The position numbers were made by a program, and so were the translations under genes. Shown in pieces: positions 25,190-34,241 of a stretch of DNA of 64,000 nt. The stretch lies in contig NZ_JBHSMA010000005.1 in the NCBI RefSeq assembly GCF_042655385.1, positions 124,001-188,000 of the forward strand, read 5' to 3'. This DNA is from Larkinella bovis. GTDB taxonomy: Bacteria > Bacteroidota > Bacteroidia > Cytophagales > Spirosomataceae. The number at the start of each line of letters is the position of its first letter. The first letter of the stretch is position 1. Under the pieces are notes generated by a model that searched no databases, was not told the origin of the DNA, and saw nothing but the letters and a program-made list of their open reading frames with translations.

Positions 25190-26464
25190 TTAAAGTCCTG
25201 TTGCAATGGTTTTTAGGCCCCGTTCGCTGATGAGTTGCTGGCGAACATCCAGCTGGCGGAATAAGCTAAGCGGTTGTAGCGCCCCCCCGGCCCGACGACG
25301 GGCTTCGGCCACCAGCGGACGCACATCCGTGCGGAAAGCTTCCTGCAAAATCTCCTGTGCCCGCACCACGTCGTTGGCTTCGCGTGCCTCTTCCAACGCC
25401 TGACGATCGACCAGTAGGGCCTGCGCGTAGGCCAGTTGAATGGCTTCGACGGATTGCAGCAAATCTTCCAGCGGGTCTTTAACGTTGTGGCTCGCGTCAA
25501 TCATCCAGCCCAAATCCGTCGCGTGGTTCATCCCTTTGCGGTCCATGCCATCAATTAACTCGTTGAAAATCAGGAAAAGCTGGTAAGGGCGAATGCTGCC
25601 AACCGTCAGGTCGTCGTCGCCGTACTTCGAATCGTTGAAGTGAAAACCGCCCAGTTTGCCTTCCATCAGCAGCAACGAAACGATCTGCTCGATGTTGGCA
25701 TTGGGCAAATGATGGCCCAGATCGACCAGTGTATAGGCTTTGGGGCCAAGCTTATTGGCGAACAACAGGGAAGAACCCCAGTCGCCGACGGTCATGGAAT
25801 AAAAATTGGGTTCAAAGGCTTTATATTCGACAAAAACCTTCCAGTCGTCGGGCAAAGCCGCGTAGATTTCCTGTAAACTGTCCAGCGTGCGTTCAAACGC
25901 TTTCCGGAAGTTCAGCTGGCCCGGGAAACACGAACCGTCGGACAACCAGACCGTCAGCGACTTGGAGCCCAGGGCGACGCCGTGTTTGATGACATCAATA
26001 TTGTGTTCAATCGCCTGTTGCCGAACCGCCCGATCTACGTGTTGCAGCGAGCCGAATTTGTAGCTCAGGGGCTGGTCGGGTTGATCCTGGAACGTATTGG
26101 AGTTCATGGCGTCGAACTGCAAACCGTAGCTGGCCGCCAGGCTTTTGATCGCTTCGCCGTCTTTCGGGATATCCCATGGAATATGGAGCGAAATGGCTCC
26201 GCTCGACTTGTTCAGAGCATGCAGCAGGCCAACATCTTCGATTTTTTCCTCCAGTGAACGGGGTTCGCCACCGCCCGGAAACCGGCCAAACCGGGTGCCG
26301 CCCGTACCCAGCGCCCAACTCGGAATGGCAATCTGGAAAGCAATCAGTTTCTGGATCACCTCCTCGGCGTTGGCGACCTCCCCGGTCCAGTACGACAGCT
26401 TCCGTTGGTGTGTTTCCTGGAGCTTGTTATTATGATCAGCAATCTGATAGGCTTCGAGTTGCAT
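25190..26464 (-). CDS. rhaI: L-rhamnose isomerase (RhaI / Pseudomonas type)
   Basis: 424 residues in the xylose-isomerase-like TIM-barrel superfamily, longer than and unrelated in sequence to E. coli RhaA. It interconverts L-rhamnose and L-rhamnulose. The substrate-binding segment GTGGTRFGRFPGGGEPRSLE lies near residue 55. The metal-binding strand ends include VFVEYKAFEPNFY, TLVDLGHHLPNANIEQ and GGFHFNDSKYGDDD (the DxD-type metal site). It is cytoplasmic and dependent on a divalent metal. It sits between the aldolase fusion (103 bp upstream, with a long hairpin) and rhaB. Family and context agree, so the call is strong. Confidence 0.93.
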   Translation of the reverse strand: MQLEAYQIADHNNKLQETHQRKLSYWTGEVANAEEVIQKLIAFQIAIPSWALGTGGTRFGRFPGGGEPRSLEEKIEDVGLLHALNKSSGAISLHIPWDIPKDGEAIKSLAASYGLQFDAMNSNTFQDQPDQPLSYKFGSLQHVDRAVRQQAIEHNIDVIKHGVALGSKSLTVWLSDGSCFPGQLNFRKAFERTLDSLQEIYAALPDDWKVFVEYKAFEPNFYSMTVGDWGSSLLFANKLGPKAYTLVDLGHHLPNANIEQIVSLLLMEGKLGGFHFNDSKYGDDDLTVGSIRPYQLFLIFNELIDGMDRKGMNHATDLGWMIDASHNVKDPLEDLLQSVEAIQLAYAQALLVDRQALEEAREANDVVRAQEILQEAFRTDVRPLVAEARRRAGGALQPLSLFRQLDVRQQLISERGLKTIATGL

Positions 26465-26485
26465 GAAAGGTTAGGGGTTTAAGAG

Positions 26486-26559
26486 CGTTGTTCCACAGAG
26501 TTGATCGGAGTTTTCTCTGATAAACCCTGATAATCTCTGATCAACTCTGTGGAACAACG
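26486..26559. repeat. perfect 21-bp inverted repeat between rhaEW and rhaI
   Basis: Arms 26486-26506 and 26539-26559 are exact reverse complements, starting CGTTGTTCCACAGAG and ending CTCTGTGGAACAACG. The 32 nt loop carries further TCTCTGAT repeats. It fills most of the 103 bp gap inside the operon. Such long stems inside a polycistron often mark processing or partial termination points. Confidence 0.8.
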
Positions 26560-26567
26560 TAATCAAT

Positions 26568-28703
26568 TTATCGCACAAACGCCATCGCTACTCCGCCGTC
26601 CACATTCAGGACGTTCCCGGTGGATTTGCCCAGCAAACCGCCCACAAACGCGAAACACGCATTGGCAATATCGTCTGGCAAAATGATTTCATTCAGTAAG
26701 GTCCGTTTCGCGTAGTAAGCGGGCAGTTCTTCCACCGTTACGCCGTAGGCTTTGGCACGGCCCTCCGCCCAGGCACCCGCCCAGATTTTGCTATCGGAAA
26801 TCACCGCATCCGGATTGACAACGTTGACACGAATGTGGTCTTTGCCGAGTTCGGCCGCGTTCAGGCGGCTCAGGTGCAATTGAGCGGCTTTGGCCGAACC
26901 GTAACCCGCATTGTTGGGGCCGGAAACCAGACCGTTTTTGCTGGCAATGTTGATCACATCACCGCCCAGCTTTTGCTTCCGCATGATTTCAACGCCTTTC
27001 TGGGTCACCAGGAACTGACCTTTCACCAGTACGTCGTACAACAGATCCCAGTCTTTTTCGGTATGCTCTTCAATCGGTTTCGAGATCGACAGCCCGGCGC
27101 AGTTGACCACAATATCAACCCCGCCGAAGGCCAGCGCAGCCGCGTCAAACGCCTTGCTGATGGTGTCGGCGCTGGTTACATCCAGCGTAGCCGCCGTATG
27201 GGTGTCCCGACCGTAGCTCTGACGGAATTCGTCATCGGCACCTTTCAGGCGCTCGGGATCGTTATCATTGATAACGACAACGGCTCCTTCGGCCACAAAT
27301 TTCTTGGCAATGGCTTTTCCGATACCGCCCGCACTGCCGGTAACCAGAGCAATTTTGCCCGATAACGGTTTGGGTTTCGGCATCCGTTGCAGTTTCGCTT
27401 CTTCCAGCAGCCAGTATTCGATATCAAATGCTTCCTGACGCGGCAGCGAGGTGTATTCTGAAATGGCTTCGGCGCCCTTCATCACGTTGATGGCGTTCGT
27501 ATAGAACTCAGCCGCCACCCGCGCGGTTTGCTTGTCTTTGGCAAACGAGAACATTCCCACCCCCGGCCACAGGATAATCACCGGGTTTTTGTCACGAATG
27601 GCCGGACTGTTCGGGTGTTTGCAGGTTTCGTAATAGTCAGCATACATCGCCCGGTAGGCTTCGAACGCCGGTGTCAGTTTTTCCTGAATGGCTGCGGTAT
27701 TCGTTACGTCCTCGTCGGGTGTCAGGTCGAGCACCAGCGGGCTGATCTTGGTCCGCAGGAAGTGGTCGGGGCAGGAAGTGCCCAGCGGAGCCAGCCGTTC
27801 CAGGTCATTCGAATTAATAAACTCCAGTACGCGCTCATCGTCCGTAAAGTGACCGATCATCGACGTCCGGTTTGAGCAGAAACCGCGCAGTACCGGCGCC
27901 AGGGTGGCCGCTTGTTGCAGACGCGCTTCCTTGTCAATGCTTTGCAAGTTGGCACCGCCAAAAACCGGACGGTTTTTACCGTAGTTTTCTTCCAGGTATT
28001 CCGCACACCGTTCGATGACTTCCAGCGTATTAATGTAGCTTTCGTAAGCCGTGTCGCCCCAGGTAAACAAACCATGTGACCCCAGCATGATGCCCCGGAT
28101 ACCCGGATTCTGCTCCAGACACTCGGCCAGTTTCAGGCCCAGGTCAAAACCCGGCCGCTGCCAGTCGACCCAGCCGATGGTGCCGTCGAACAACTCCTGC
28201 GTGATTTTTTTGCCGTCTTTGGCTGCCGCAATGGCAATGGCCGCATCCGGGTGCAGGTGGTCAATGTGCGCAAACGGCAGAAAACCGTGCAGGGGTGTGT
28301 CGATCGACGGGGCCTTGGAAGACAGATCGAAAATGCAATGGTTAAACAGTTCGACCATTTCATCTTCAAATTCGATCCCCCGGTAGATATTTTTCAGGCT
28401 CCGCAGCCGGTCGACGTACAGAGCGGCCAACCCACTGCGCTTCATCGTGCCCAGGTCGCCCCCGGACCCTTTGATCCACATCACTTCGGTTTCGTTACCC
28501 GTCAGCGGATCTTTCGCCATGGTTTTGCAGGACGTGTTTCCTCCGCCGTAATTGGTCAGCCGGAGGTCGGCACCTAAAAGGTTGGAACGATAAATGAGGA
28601 GGGCTACTTCGTCACCGGCCAGTTCGGCGGCTTTGGCTTCATCCCACAAGTAACTTACATGACGAAACTCGTTCGCCTGCCGTGTGTTGTTCGTACTGAG
28701 CAT
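26568..28703 (-). CDS. bifunctional L-rhamnulose-1-phosphate aldolase / short-chain dehydrogenase (RhaEW type)
   Basis: 711 residues built from two enzymes. The N-terminal part (about 1-440) is a class II aldolase/adducin fold with zinc ligands in FAHIDHLHPDAAIAI and GSHGLFTWGDTAYE, and the phosphate region NYGGGNTSCK. It splits L-rhamnulose 1-phosphate into DHAP and L-lactaldehyde. The C-terminal part (about 452-711) is a classical SDR with GSAGGIGKAIAKKF, NCAGLSISKP, catalytic NIASKNG and YGSAKAAQL. It should oxidise or reduce the lactaldehyde released. The fusion is known as RhaEW in Bacteroidota, Bacilli and Chloroflexi. It is the first gene of the rha operon, with an 85 nt leader from a clear -7 box. 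Confidence 0.93.
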   Translation of the reverse strand: MLSTNNTRQANEFRHVSYLWDEAKAAELAGDEVALLIYRSNLLGADLRLTNYGGGNTSCKTMAKDPLTGNETEVMWIKGSGGDLGTMKRSGLAALYVDRLRSLKNIYRGIEFEDEMVELFNHCIFDLSSKAPSIDTPLHGFLPFAHIDHLHPDAAIAIAAAKDGKKITQELFDGTIGWVDWQRPGFDLGLKLAECLEQNPGIRGIMLGSHGLFTWGDTAYESYINTLEVIERCAEYLEENYGKNRPVFGGANLQSIDKEARLQQAATLAPVLRGFCSNRTSMIGHFTDDERVLEFINSNDLERLAPLGTSCPDHFLRTKISPLVLDLTPDEDVTNTAAIQEKLTPAFEAYRAMYADYYETCKHPNSPAIRDKNPVIILWPGVGMFSFAKDKQTARVAAEFYTNAINVMKGAEAISEYTSLPRQEAFDIEYWLLEEAKLQRMPKPKPLSGKIALVTGSAGGIGKAIAKKFVAEGAVVVINDNDPERLKGADDEFRQSYGRDTHTAATLDVTSADTISKAFDAAALAFGGVDIVVNCAGLSISKPIEEHTEKDWDLLYDVLVKGQFLVTQKGVEIMRKQKLGGDVINIASKNGLVSGPNNAGYGSAKAAQLHLSRLNAAELGKDHIRVNVVNPDAVISDSKIWAGAWAEGRAKAYGVTVEELPAYYAKRTLLNEIILPDDIANACFAFVGGLLGKSTGNVLNVDGGVAMAFVR

Positions 28704-28791
28704 ATCGAATTGATGTCGGAACGCCGACGCGATTGAATCTTCAGAGTTATGATCTCTTCTTCCTAAAAAGTAGTTTTCACTGAATTATACC

Positions 28792-28799
28792 CAAAGATA
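28792..28799 (-). promoter_or_regulatory. -7 promoter element of the rha operon
   Basis: TATCTTTG on the minus strand is a perfect TAnnTTTG match, about 89 bp before the rhaEW start. No TTTG is present 19-21 bp upstream. Instead the region shows GACAG (28831-28827) and CTGTC about 15 bp apart, which could be an activator site. A missing -33 element is common at activator-dependent promoters. No regulator gene is adjacent. Confidence 0.5.
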
Positions 28800-28960
28800 A
28801 GCGCTATTGACAGCCTTACTTTCATGTACTGTCCTATTTTCTATTTAAAAAATCAATATTTGTCCTTCAAAACCTATAATTTTTGGTAGAAAATTGCAAT
28901 TTCATTCCGCAGGAACTCTTTTCGTCCAAATGAGTTCTTCTAGAAAGCAACCCCAATCCG

Positions 28961-29800
28961 ATGCTATCCGTTGCCCCCATAACTATTCAGAAAATTAGTC
29001 AACATTCTGCTAGTGAATACGTTGCTGATTTGCTGGCGGTTGAAGAACCGCTGGAAATCCGGCTGGGCTTCGGTCCTGCGCACGACCGTCAGCAACGAAC
29101 GGTGGCCGTTACGATGCGGACGCCGGGCCACGACGAAGAATTGGCGCTGGGGTTTTTGTTCACCGAAAATATTCTTTCCAACCCATCGGAGGTGGTTTCT
29201 GTCCGCCATTGCGGGTCGGATTCCGACAAAAAAGGCAATGTGCTACGGGTGGAATTGCAGCCGGAGGCCGTTGTTGACTGGCAGCGGCTGGAACGCCATA
29301 GTTATACGGCTTCCAGTTGCGGGATTTGCGGAAAAGCATCCATCGAAGCCATCCAGACCATCTGTCAGACGCAAATCGTTTCCGACTTTCAGTTTGATCC
29401 GGAAATGATTCATGCTTTACCCGATAAACTGCGGGAAACCCAACGGACCTTTGCGCATACGGGCGGTTTGCACGCTGCGGCTTTGTTTGACGAAACCGGG
29501 CGACTGGTGCTGGTGCGCGAAGATATCGGGCGGCATAATGCGCTGGACAAGCTCATCGGCGCGGCTTTCTGGCAGGGGTGGTTGCCCCTGAGCCGGTTTG
29601 GCGTCCTGGTCAGTGGGCGGGTTGCGTTCGAACTGGTGCAGAAATCCTGGATGGCTGGCGTTCCGTTGCTAGCGGCAGTCGGTGCTCCCTCGAGCCTGGC
29701 CGTTGAGCTGGCAAAAGAAGCCGGCATGACGCTGCTCGGTTTTGTTCGGGATAACCGCTACAACCAGTATACCTTCACGTATGCTTCCCGCACCGTTTGA
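28961..29800 (+). CDS. fdhD: formate dehydrogenase accessory sulfurtransferase FdhD
   Basis: 279 residues. The hallmark CxxC loop is SSCGICGKAS with Cys120 and Cys123, matching the sulfur-relay cysteines of E. coli FdhD (121 and 124). Other family motifs are RTPGHDEELALGFLFTEN, AHTGGLHAAALFDETG and REDIGRHNALDKLIG, and GVLVSGRVAFELVQK. It transfers sulfur from IscS to the molybdenum cofactor so that formate dehydrogenase-type enzymes can work. The molybdopterin enzyme encoded 192 bp downstream on the same strand is its likely client. It is divergent from the rha operon across 257 bp, which contains a GAACTC/GAGTTC inverted repeat (28913-28937). Confidence 0.95.
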   Translation: MLSVAPITIQKISQHSASEYVADLLAVEEPLEIRLGFGPAHDRQQRTVAVTMRTPGHDEELALGFLFTENILSNPSEVVSVRHCGSDSDKKGNVLRVELQPEAVVDWQRLERHSYTASSCGICGKASIEAIQTICQTQIVSDFQFDPEMIHALPDKLRETQRTFAHTGGLHAAALFDETGRLVLVREDIGRHNALDKLIGAAFWQGWLPLSRFGVLVSGRVAFELVQKSWMAGVPLLAAVGAPSSLAVELAKEAGMTLLGFVRDNRYNQYTFTYASRTV

Positions 29801-29992
29801 TGCCGATCCGCTGACCTCGAAATCTGCTGCAATAACCGGTTTCAAGGGCTGACCTGGGGCGCCTGATTGCTACGTCGTTGTGTGACATTAAAGGAGTTTT
29901 AGTACCTTACACCTGACAATTTCGGACGGGTATGAAGACTGCGTACTGACTCCAAACGTTGATGGTACGTTATTCGCCCGTAGACAGAAGCT

Positions 29993-32275
29993 ATGAAAAT
30001 CGCCCCCGACGCCTTACTGGGCCTGAAAATTACCAAACCGAAGGAAACCGCTGCCGGCCTGACCGCCGTAACGGTGGCGCTTCAGCACGTTTTCCGCACT
30101 ACCGACCTGGCCCGGGGCTGGAAAGCGCTGATTGAACTGAACCAGAAGGACGGTTACGACTGTCCGAGCTGCGCCTGGCCCGACCCCGATGACCATCGCT
30201 CCCGCGTGGCCGAATATTGCGAAAATGGGGCCAAAGCCGTGGCCGATGAAGTGATGACCAAACACACGGCTTCACCGGTTTTGTTTCAGCGGTATTCGGT
30301 GGATGAACTGCGGCAAAAAGATGATTTCTGGCTCGGGCAGCAGGGGCGGCTGACGCAGCCCCTGATCATTCGGAAAGGGCAGACCCATTACGAGCCGATT
30401 GGTTGGGAGGAAGCCTTTCAACTCATTGCCGATCACCTCAATGCGCTGGATTCGCCGGACGAAGCGGTTTTTTATACCTCCGGCCGGACCAGCAACGAAG
30501 CGGCTTTCCTCTACCAGTTATTCGTGCGGCAATTCGGAACGAACAACCTGCCCGACTGCTCCAACATGTGCCACGAATCAACCTCGGTGGCGCTGGCCGA
30601 AACGCTGGGCCTGGGTAAGGCGTCGATCGTTTACGAGGATATCGAGAAGGCCGAGGTCATTATGATCATGGGCCAGAATCCGGGAACCAATGCGCCCCGG
30701 ATGCTGACTCCGCTGGAGCACGCCAAGCGTAACGGCGCGACTCTTATTGCCGTTAATCCGCTGGTGGAGACGGGGTTGCTGGCGTTCAAGTATCCGCAAA
30801 GTCCCCGCGATATCCTGTTGGGGGGACAAAAACTAACCGACCTCTACCTGCAAATCCGGATCAATGCCGACTTGGCGTTCCTGAAAGCGGTGTGCAAACT
30901 CCTGCTGGAAGAAGAGAAGAAAACGCCCGGCCGGGTGATCGATGCGGATTTTATCAAAAATTATACGTCCGGCTACGACGATTTTATCCGCAGTCTGGAA
31001 TCCTATGACGTGGAGGAACTGGTGGCGCAGACGGGCTTGTCGATGGCGCAGGTTCAGCAGGCGGTTGACATCCTTAAGCATAAAAAGAAAATCATTATCT
31101 GCTGGGCGATGGGGCTGACGCAGCACCGGAATTCTGTGAAGACCATTAATGAGGTCATTAACCTGCTGTTGCTGAAGGGTAGTATTGGTATTGAGGGGGG
31201 AGGAGCGGCCCCCATTCGGGGCCACAGCAATGTGCAGGGCGACCGCACGATGGGCATTTGGGAGCGACCCAAACCCGAATTTCTGGACCGGCTGAAAACC
31301 GTCTTTGGCTTTGAACCTCCGCGCCAACACGGTTTTAGTGCCGTGGAAGCCGTACAGGCCATGCACGATGGAAGCGCCAAGGTCTTTTTCGGGATGGGCG
31401 GTAACTTTCTGATGGCCGTTTCGGATACGGACTATACCGCCGAAGCCCTCCGGAACTGCAAACTCACGGTACAGGTTTCGACCAAACTCAACCGCAGTCA
31501 TCTGGTGCACGGCGAAACCGCCCTGATTCTGCCCTGCCTGGCCCGCTCAGACCGCGACACGCAGGCGTCGGGCGACCAGTTTGTGACGACCGAGGCCACC
31601 ACGGGCGTTGTGCAGCCATCGCACGGTCGGCTGGAGCCGGTTTCGCGGCACCTGAAAAGCGAGCCGGCCATCGTTGCCGGTTTAGCCAAAGCGGTTTTTC
31701 GCAACCGGGAAACCGGTATCGACTGGGACAAACTGATTGGCAATTACGACTACATCCGTGATCTGATCGAAAACGTTATTCCCGGTTTTGACCACTACAA
31801 CGAACGGGTCCGAAAACCGGGCGGTTTTTATTTGCCCAACGGCCCCCGCGAACGAACGTTTAGAACAAACGATGGCAAGGCTCATTTTTCCATCAACGTA
31901 CCCGAACAGCACGAACTCCAGCCCGATGAATTGCTGCTGATGACCATCCGGAGCCACGACCAGTTCAACACCACGGTATATGGTAACGACGACCGGTACC
32001 GGGGCATTCATAACGAACGGCGGGTCGTGTTCATGCACCCGGACGACATCGCCAGCCGGGGCCTGCAATCGCAGCAGATCGTCCGGTTGCAGAGCCGCTA
32101 CGAGGGCAAAATTCGCACGGCCGAACGGTTTGTGGTGGTGCCCTACAACATTCCACGCGGGTGTGCGGCTGCTTATTTTCCGGAAACGAACGTGCTGCTG
32201 CCCATTAACCGGGTTGCCGAAGGAAGTTTGACGCCCACTTCGAAATCAATTATCATTACGGTAAAACCGGTCTGA
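29993..32275 (+). CDS. molybdopterin oxidoreductase, FdhF/YdeP family
   Basis: 760 residues, the normal size for the YdeP branch of formate-dehydrogenase-like enzymes. The N-terminus has CPSCAWPDPDD near residue 51, a shortened cluster-binding region typical of YdeP. The bis-MGD domains include TSGRTSNEAAFLYQLFVRQF, the active-site region CSNMCHESTSVALAETLG near residue 190 (Cys in place of selenocysteine), GQNPGTNAPRML, and GGAAPIRGHSNVQGDRTMG. The C-terminal Molydop_binding domain carries RSHDQFNTTVYGNDDRYRGI. There is no Tat signal, so it is cytoplasmic. The substrate of YdeP enzymes is unsettled; acid-stress and formate roles have been suggested. Its neighbour FdhD should sulfurate its cofactor. 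Confidence 0.92.
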   Translation: MKIAPDALLGLKITKPKETAAGLTAVTVALQHVFRTTDLARGWKALIELNQKDGYDCPSCAWPDPDDHRSRVAEYCENGAKAVADEVMTKHTASPVLFQRYSVDELRQKDDFWLGQQGRLTQPLIIRKGQTHYEPIGWEEAFQLIADHLNALDSPDEAVFYTSGRTSNEAAFLYQLFVRQFGTNNLPDCSNMCHESTSVALAETLGLGKASIVYEDIEKAEVIMIMGQNPGTNAPRMLTPLEHAKRNGATLIAVNPLVETGLLAFKYPQSPRDILLGGQKLTDLYLQIRINADLAFLKAVCKLLLEEEKKTPGRVIDADFIKNYTSGYDDFIRSLESYDVEELVAQTGLSMAQVQQAVDILKHKKKIIICWAMGLTQHRNSVKTINEVINLLLLKGSIGIEGGGAAPIRGHSNVQGDRTMGIWERPKPEFLDRLKTVFGFEPPRQHGFSAVEAVQAMHDGSAKVFFGMGGNFLMAVSDTDYTAEALRNCKLTVQVSTKLNRSHLVHGETALILPCLARSDRDTQASGDQFVTTEATTGVVQPSHGRLEPVSRHLKSEPAIVAGLAKAVFRNRETGIDWDKLIGNYDYIRDLIENVIPGFDHYNERVRKPGGFYLPNGPRERTFRTNDGKAHFSINVPEQHELQPDELLLMTIRSHDQFNTTVYGNDDRYRGIHNERRVVFMHPDDIASRGLQSQQIVRLQSRYEGKIRTAERFVVVPYNIPRGCAAAYFPETNVLLPINRVAEGSLTPTSKSIIITVKPV

Positions 32276-32329
32276 GCGAACTTTTTTAGCGGGAGGGAAA
32301 TTCTTCCCGTATTCATAACACACCCGAGA

Positions 32330-33016
32330 ATGTCTACTGTTTTATTGACCGGCGGGGCCGGAGGCCTGGGCCGCAGCATTACGCAAAACCTGTTGAAGAA
32401 TGGACATACCGTTGTCGCCACCCTCGAACCGGGCGGTCACCGGCTTGATCCACAGCCCAATCTGATTACCCACGAACTCGATCTGACCGACGAAGCCGGT
32501 TGCCGGGCGCTGGTTCGGAAGGTGGCGGACGAGCACGGTAGCATCGACGCGGCCATCTTGCTGGTCGGCGGTTTTGCGATGGGTTCAATTGCCGAAACGG
32601 ATTTTGCGGCCATCGAAAAGATGTTCCGGCTGAATTTCCAGACGACCTATCAGGTCGTCCGTCCGGTTTTTGAACAGATGACCCAACAGGCCGGTGGAGG
32701 CCGGTTCGTTATGGTGGGGGCCCGGCCCGCACTGACGCCCTCGGCGGGAAAACACATGGTGGCCTATGCACTGTCTAAATCGCTGGTGATTCAGTTGTCG
32801 GAAATGCTCAATGCGGAAGGGAAGGATAAAAATATTGTGTCAACGGCATTGGTCCCGAGCGTCATCGATACGCCCACCAACCGGAAAGCCATGCCGGATG
32901 CTGATCCGGCCAGTTGGGTGAAACCCGAAGAGATCGCCGAACTGATTGATTTTGTGACCTTCGGGTCGGGGAAAATGTTGCGGGAGTCGATTCTGAAAGT
33001 GTACAACAATGCCTGA
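32330..33016 (+). CDS. short-chain dehydrogenase/reductase
   Basis: 228 residues, a compact classical SDR. The cofactor loop is LLTGGAGGLGRSITQNLLKN, with residues 5-13 as TGxxxGxG. The usual NNAG position reads LLVGGFAMGS, an odd substitution. The active site YALSKSLVIQLSEML provides Tyr and Lys (YxxxK), preceded by a serine-poor stretch VMVGARPALTPSAGK. No serine stands at the usual place 12-14 residues before the Tyr, so the catalytic Ser may be missing or shifted. It lies 54 bp after the molybdoenzyme on the same strand and may be co-transcribed. The substrate is unknown. Confidence 0.88.
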   Translation: MSTVLLTGGAGGLGRSITQNLLKNGHTVVATLEPGGHRLDPQPNLITHELDLTDEAGCRALVRKVADEHGSIDAAILLVGGFAMGSIAETDFAAIEKMFRLNFQTTYQVVRPVFEQMTQQAGGGRFVMVGARPALTPSAGKHMVAYALSKSLVIQLSEMLNAEGKDKNIVSTALVPSVIDTPTNRKAMPDADPASWVKPEEIAELIDFVTFGSGKMLRESILKVYNNA

Positions 33017-33032
33017 AAACCGGTAATGCCGG

Positions 33033-34241
33033 TCAGGAAGCGGGTTCAATCCCATCCGTCGGAATGCTAAAACCCGGACGCCGGTGGCCATACCGCTGAT
33101 TGATATAATTCCGGGCCGGTACCTCCACATAACGATAGGTCAGGGCGGACACTCCCAGCGTTAAGGTCACCAGCAACAGGCATAGCGGCAAACCGGGAGG
33201 AGTTTTCGCAGCGCCAAGTGCTTCGAAACTGGAGAACATCCTGGGATTTTGCGGCAGAATAAAAAGGACGATGAGTAGAAAGGCAATGGGAATATGGACC
33301 ATATAGATGGAAAATGACCAATCGCCGAGCCGTTGCAGGGGGCGGGTTTCCAGCGTCTTTTTAATAAAATCGTCGTTGTAGGCGGCCGACAGGATGATGA
33401 AGGGGAAAAACGCCAGAATCAGTAATTCATGAATGCCGAAGTGCATGGCGAGGCACACGCCAATGGAAAAGACCAAAAATGCCCAACCCCTTTTGAGCCA
33501 GCGAAATGCCCACTGGCTTCGATACAATTCGTAAAATAACATACCGAGCAGGAAGCCCGCCAGGCACCGGACCAGCCCCCAATCGGTCAGCGTATTGATG
33601 GTCGGGGGAGACAGGACGCCCGGTTGTGTAAAGGGCGTTGCGCTGTAGTACGGAATGATGTAATACATTAATCCCAGAAACAAACCCACAATGACCACCG
33701 CGACCAGCCATTTTCCGAGGCCGGTCAGCCGGAAAAAGGGGTGAACCAGCAGGGGGAAAATCATGTAGACCCACCACTCGGTGCTGAGCGACCAGGAGGG
33801 GGTATTAAGTGGGGCCGTGCCGTAGAGATGAAGCGACTGTATCAAGAGCAGACAGGCCGGAATGGTGTCGAGTCCGAAGATGATCTGAAAGAAAGGAGCA
33901 AGCCCATCCGCCATTGACCGGATGACCAGAATGACGGCAACGGCGGCCCAGAGCGTTAGAAAATGCAGCGGATACACCCGGGCAAACCGGGCAAGCAGGT
34001 ATTTCCGGTAATTCGCCCACGAAACTTTTTCCTGAAAATTGGCACCATAGGCGTGGGACAGGACAAATCCGCTCAGCACAAAGAAAAAGTCAACCCATAG
34101 CCAGCCGTTCTGAACGAACAGCGTGATGGCGGGATTGATGAACGGAGCTAGCATCAGGTTGGAGTGAAAGATCACGACCAGCAGGGCGGCAATTCCCCGT
34201 AAGGGCGTCAGGGTGGTCAGGTACGTAGGTGCTGTTTTCAT
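33033..34241 (-). CDS. acyltransferase family 3 membrane protein (OafA/YrhL-like)
   Basis: 402 residues with about ten transmembrane helices. The N-terminal family motif is LTPLRGIAALLVVIFHSNLM (the R..A.lVv..H pattern with catalytic-type His), and WVDFFFVLSGFVLSHAYG near residue 50 is the second hallmark. Such enzymes transfer acyl groups, usually acetyl, to surface polysaccharides or lipids at the inner membrane. No capsule or O-antigen genes are adjacent, so the acceptor is unknown. It converges with the SDR gene, leaving only 16 bp. The neighbouring GH95 gene is divergent across a 525 bp gap. Confidence 0.9.
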   Translation of the reverse strand: MKTAPTYLTTLTPLRGIAALLVVIFHSNLMLAPFINPAITLFVQNGWLWVDFFFVLSGFVLSHAYGANFQEKVSWANYRKYLLARFARVYPLHFLTLWAAVAVILVIRSMADGLAPFFQIIFGLDTIPACLLLIQSLHLYGTAPLNTPSWSLSTEWWVYMIFPLLVHPFFRLTGLGKWLVAVVIVGLFLGLMYYIIPYYSATPFTQPGVLSPPTINTLTDWGLVRCLAGFLLGMLFYELYRSQWAFRWLKRGWAFLVFSIGVCLAMHFGIHELLILAFFPFIILSAAYNDDFIKKTLETRPLQRLGDWSFSIYMVHIPIAFLLIVLFILPQNPRMFSSFEALGAAKTPPGLPLCLLLVTLTLGVSALTYRYVEVPARNYINQRYGHRRPGFSIPTDGIEPAS

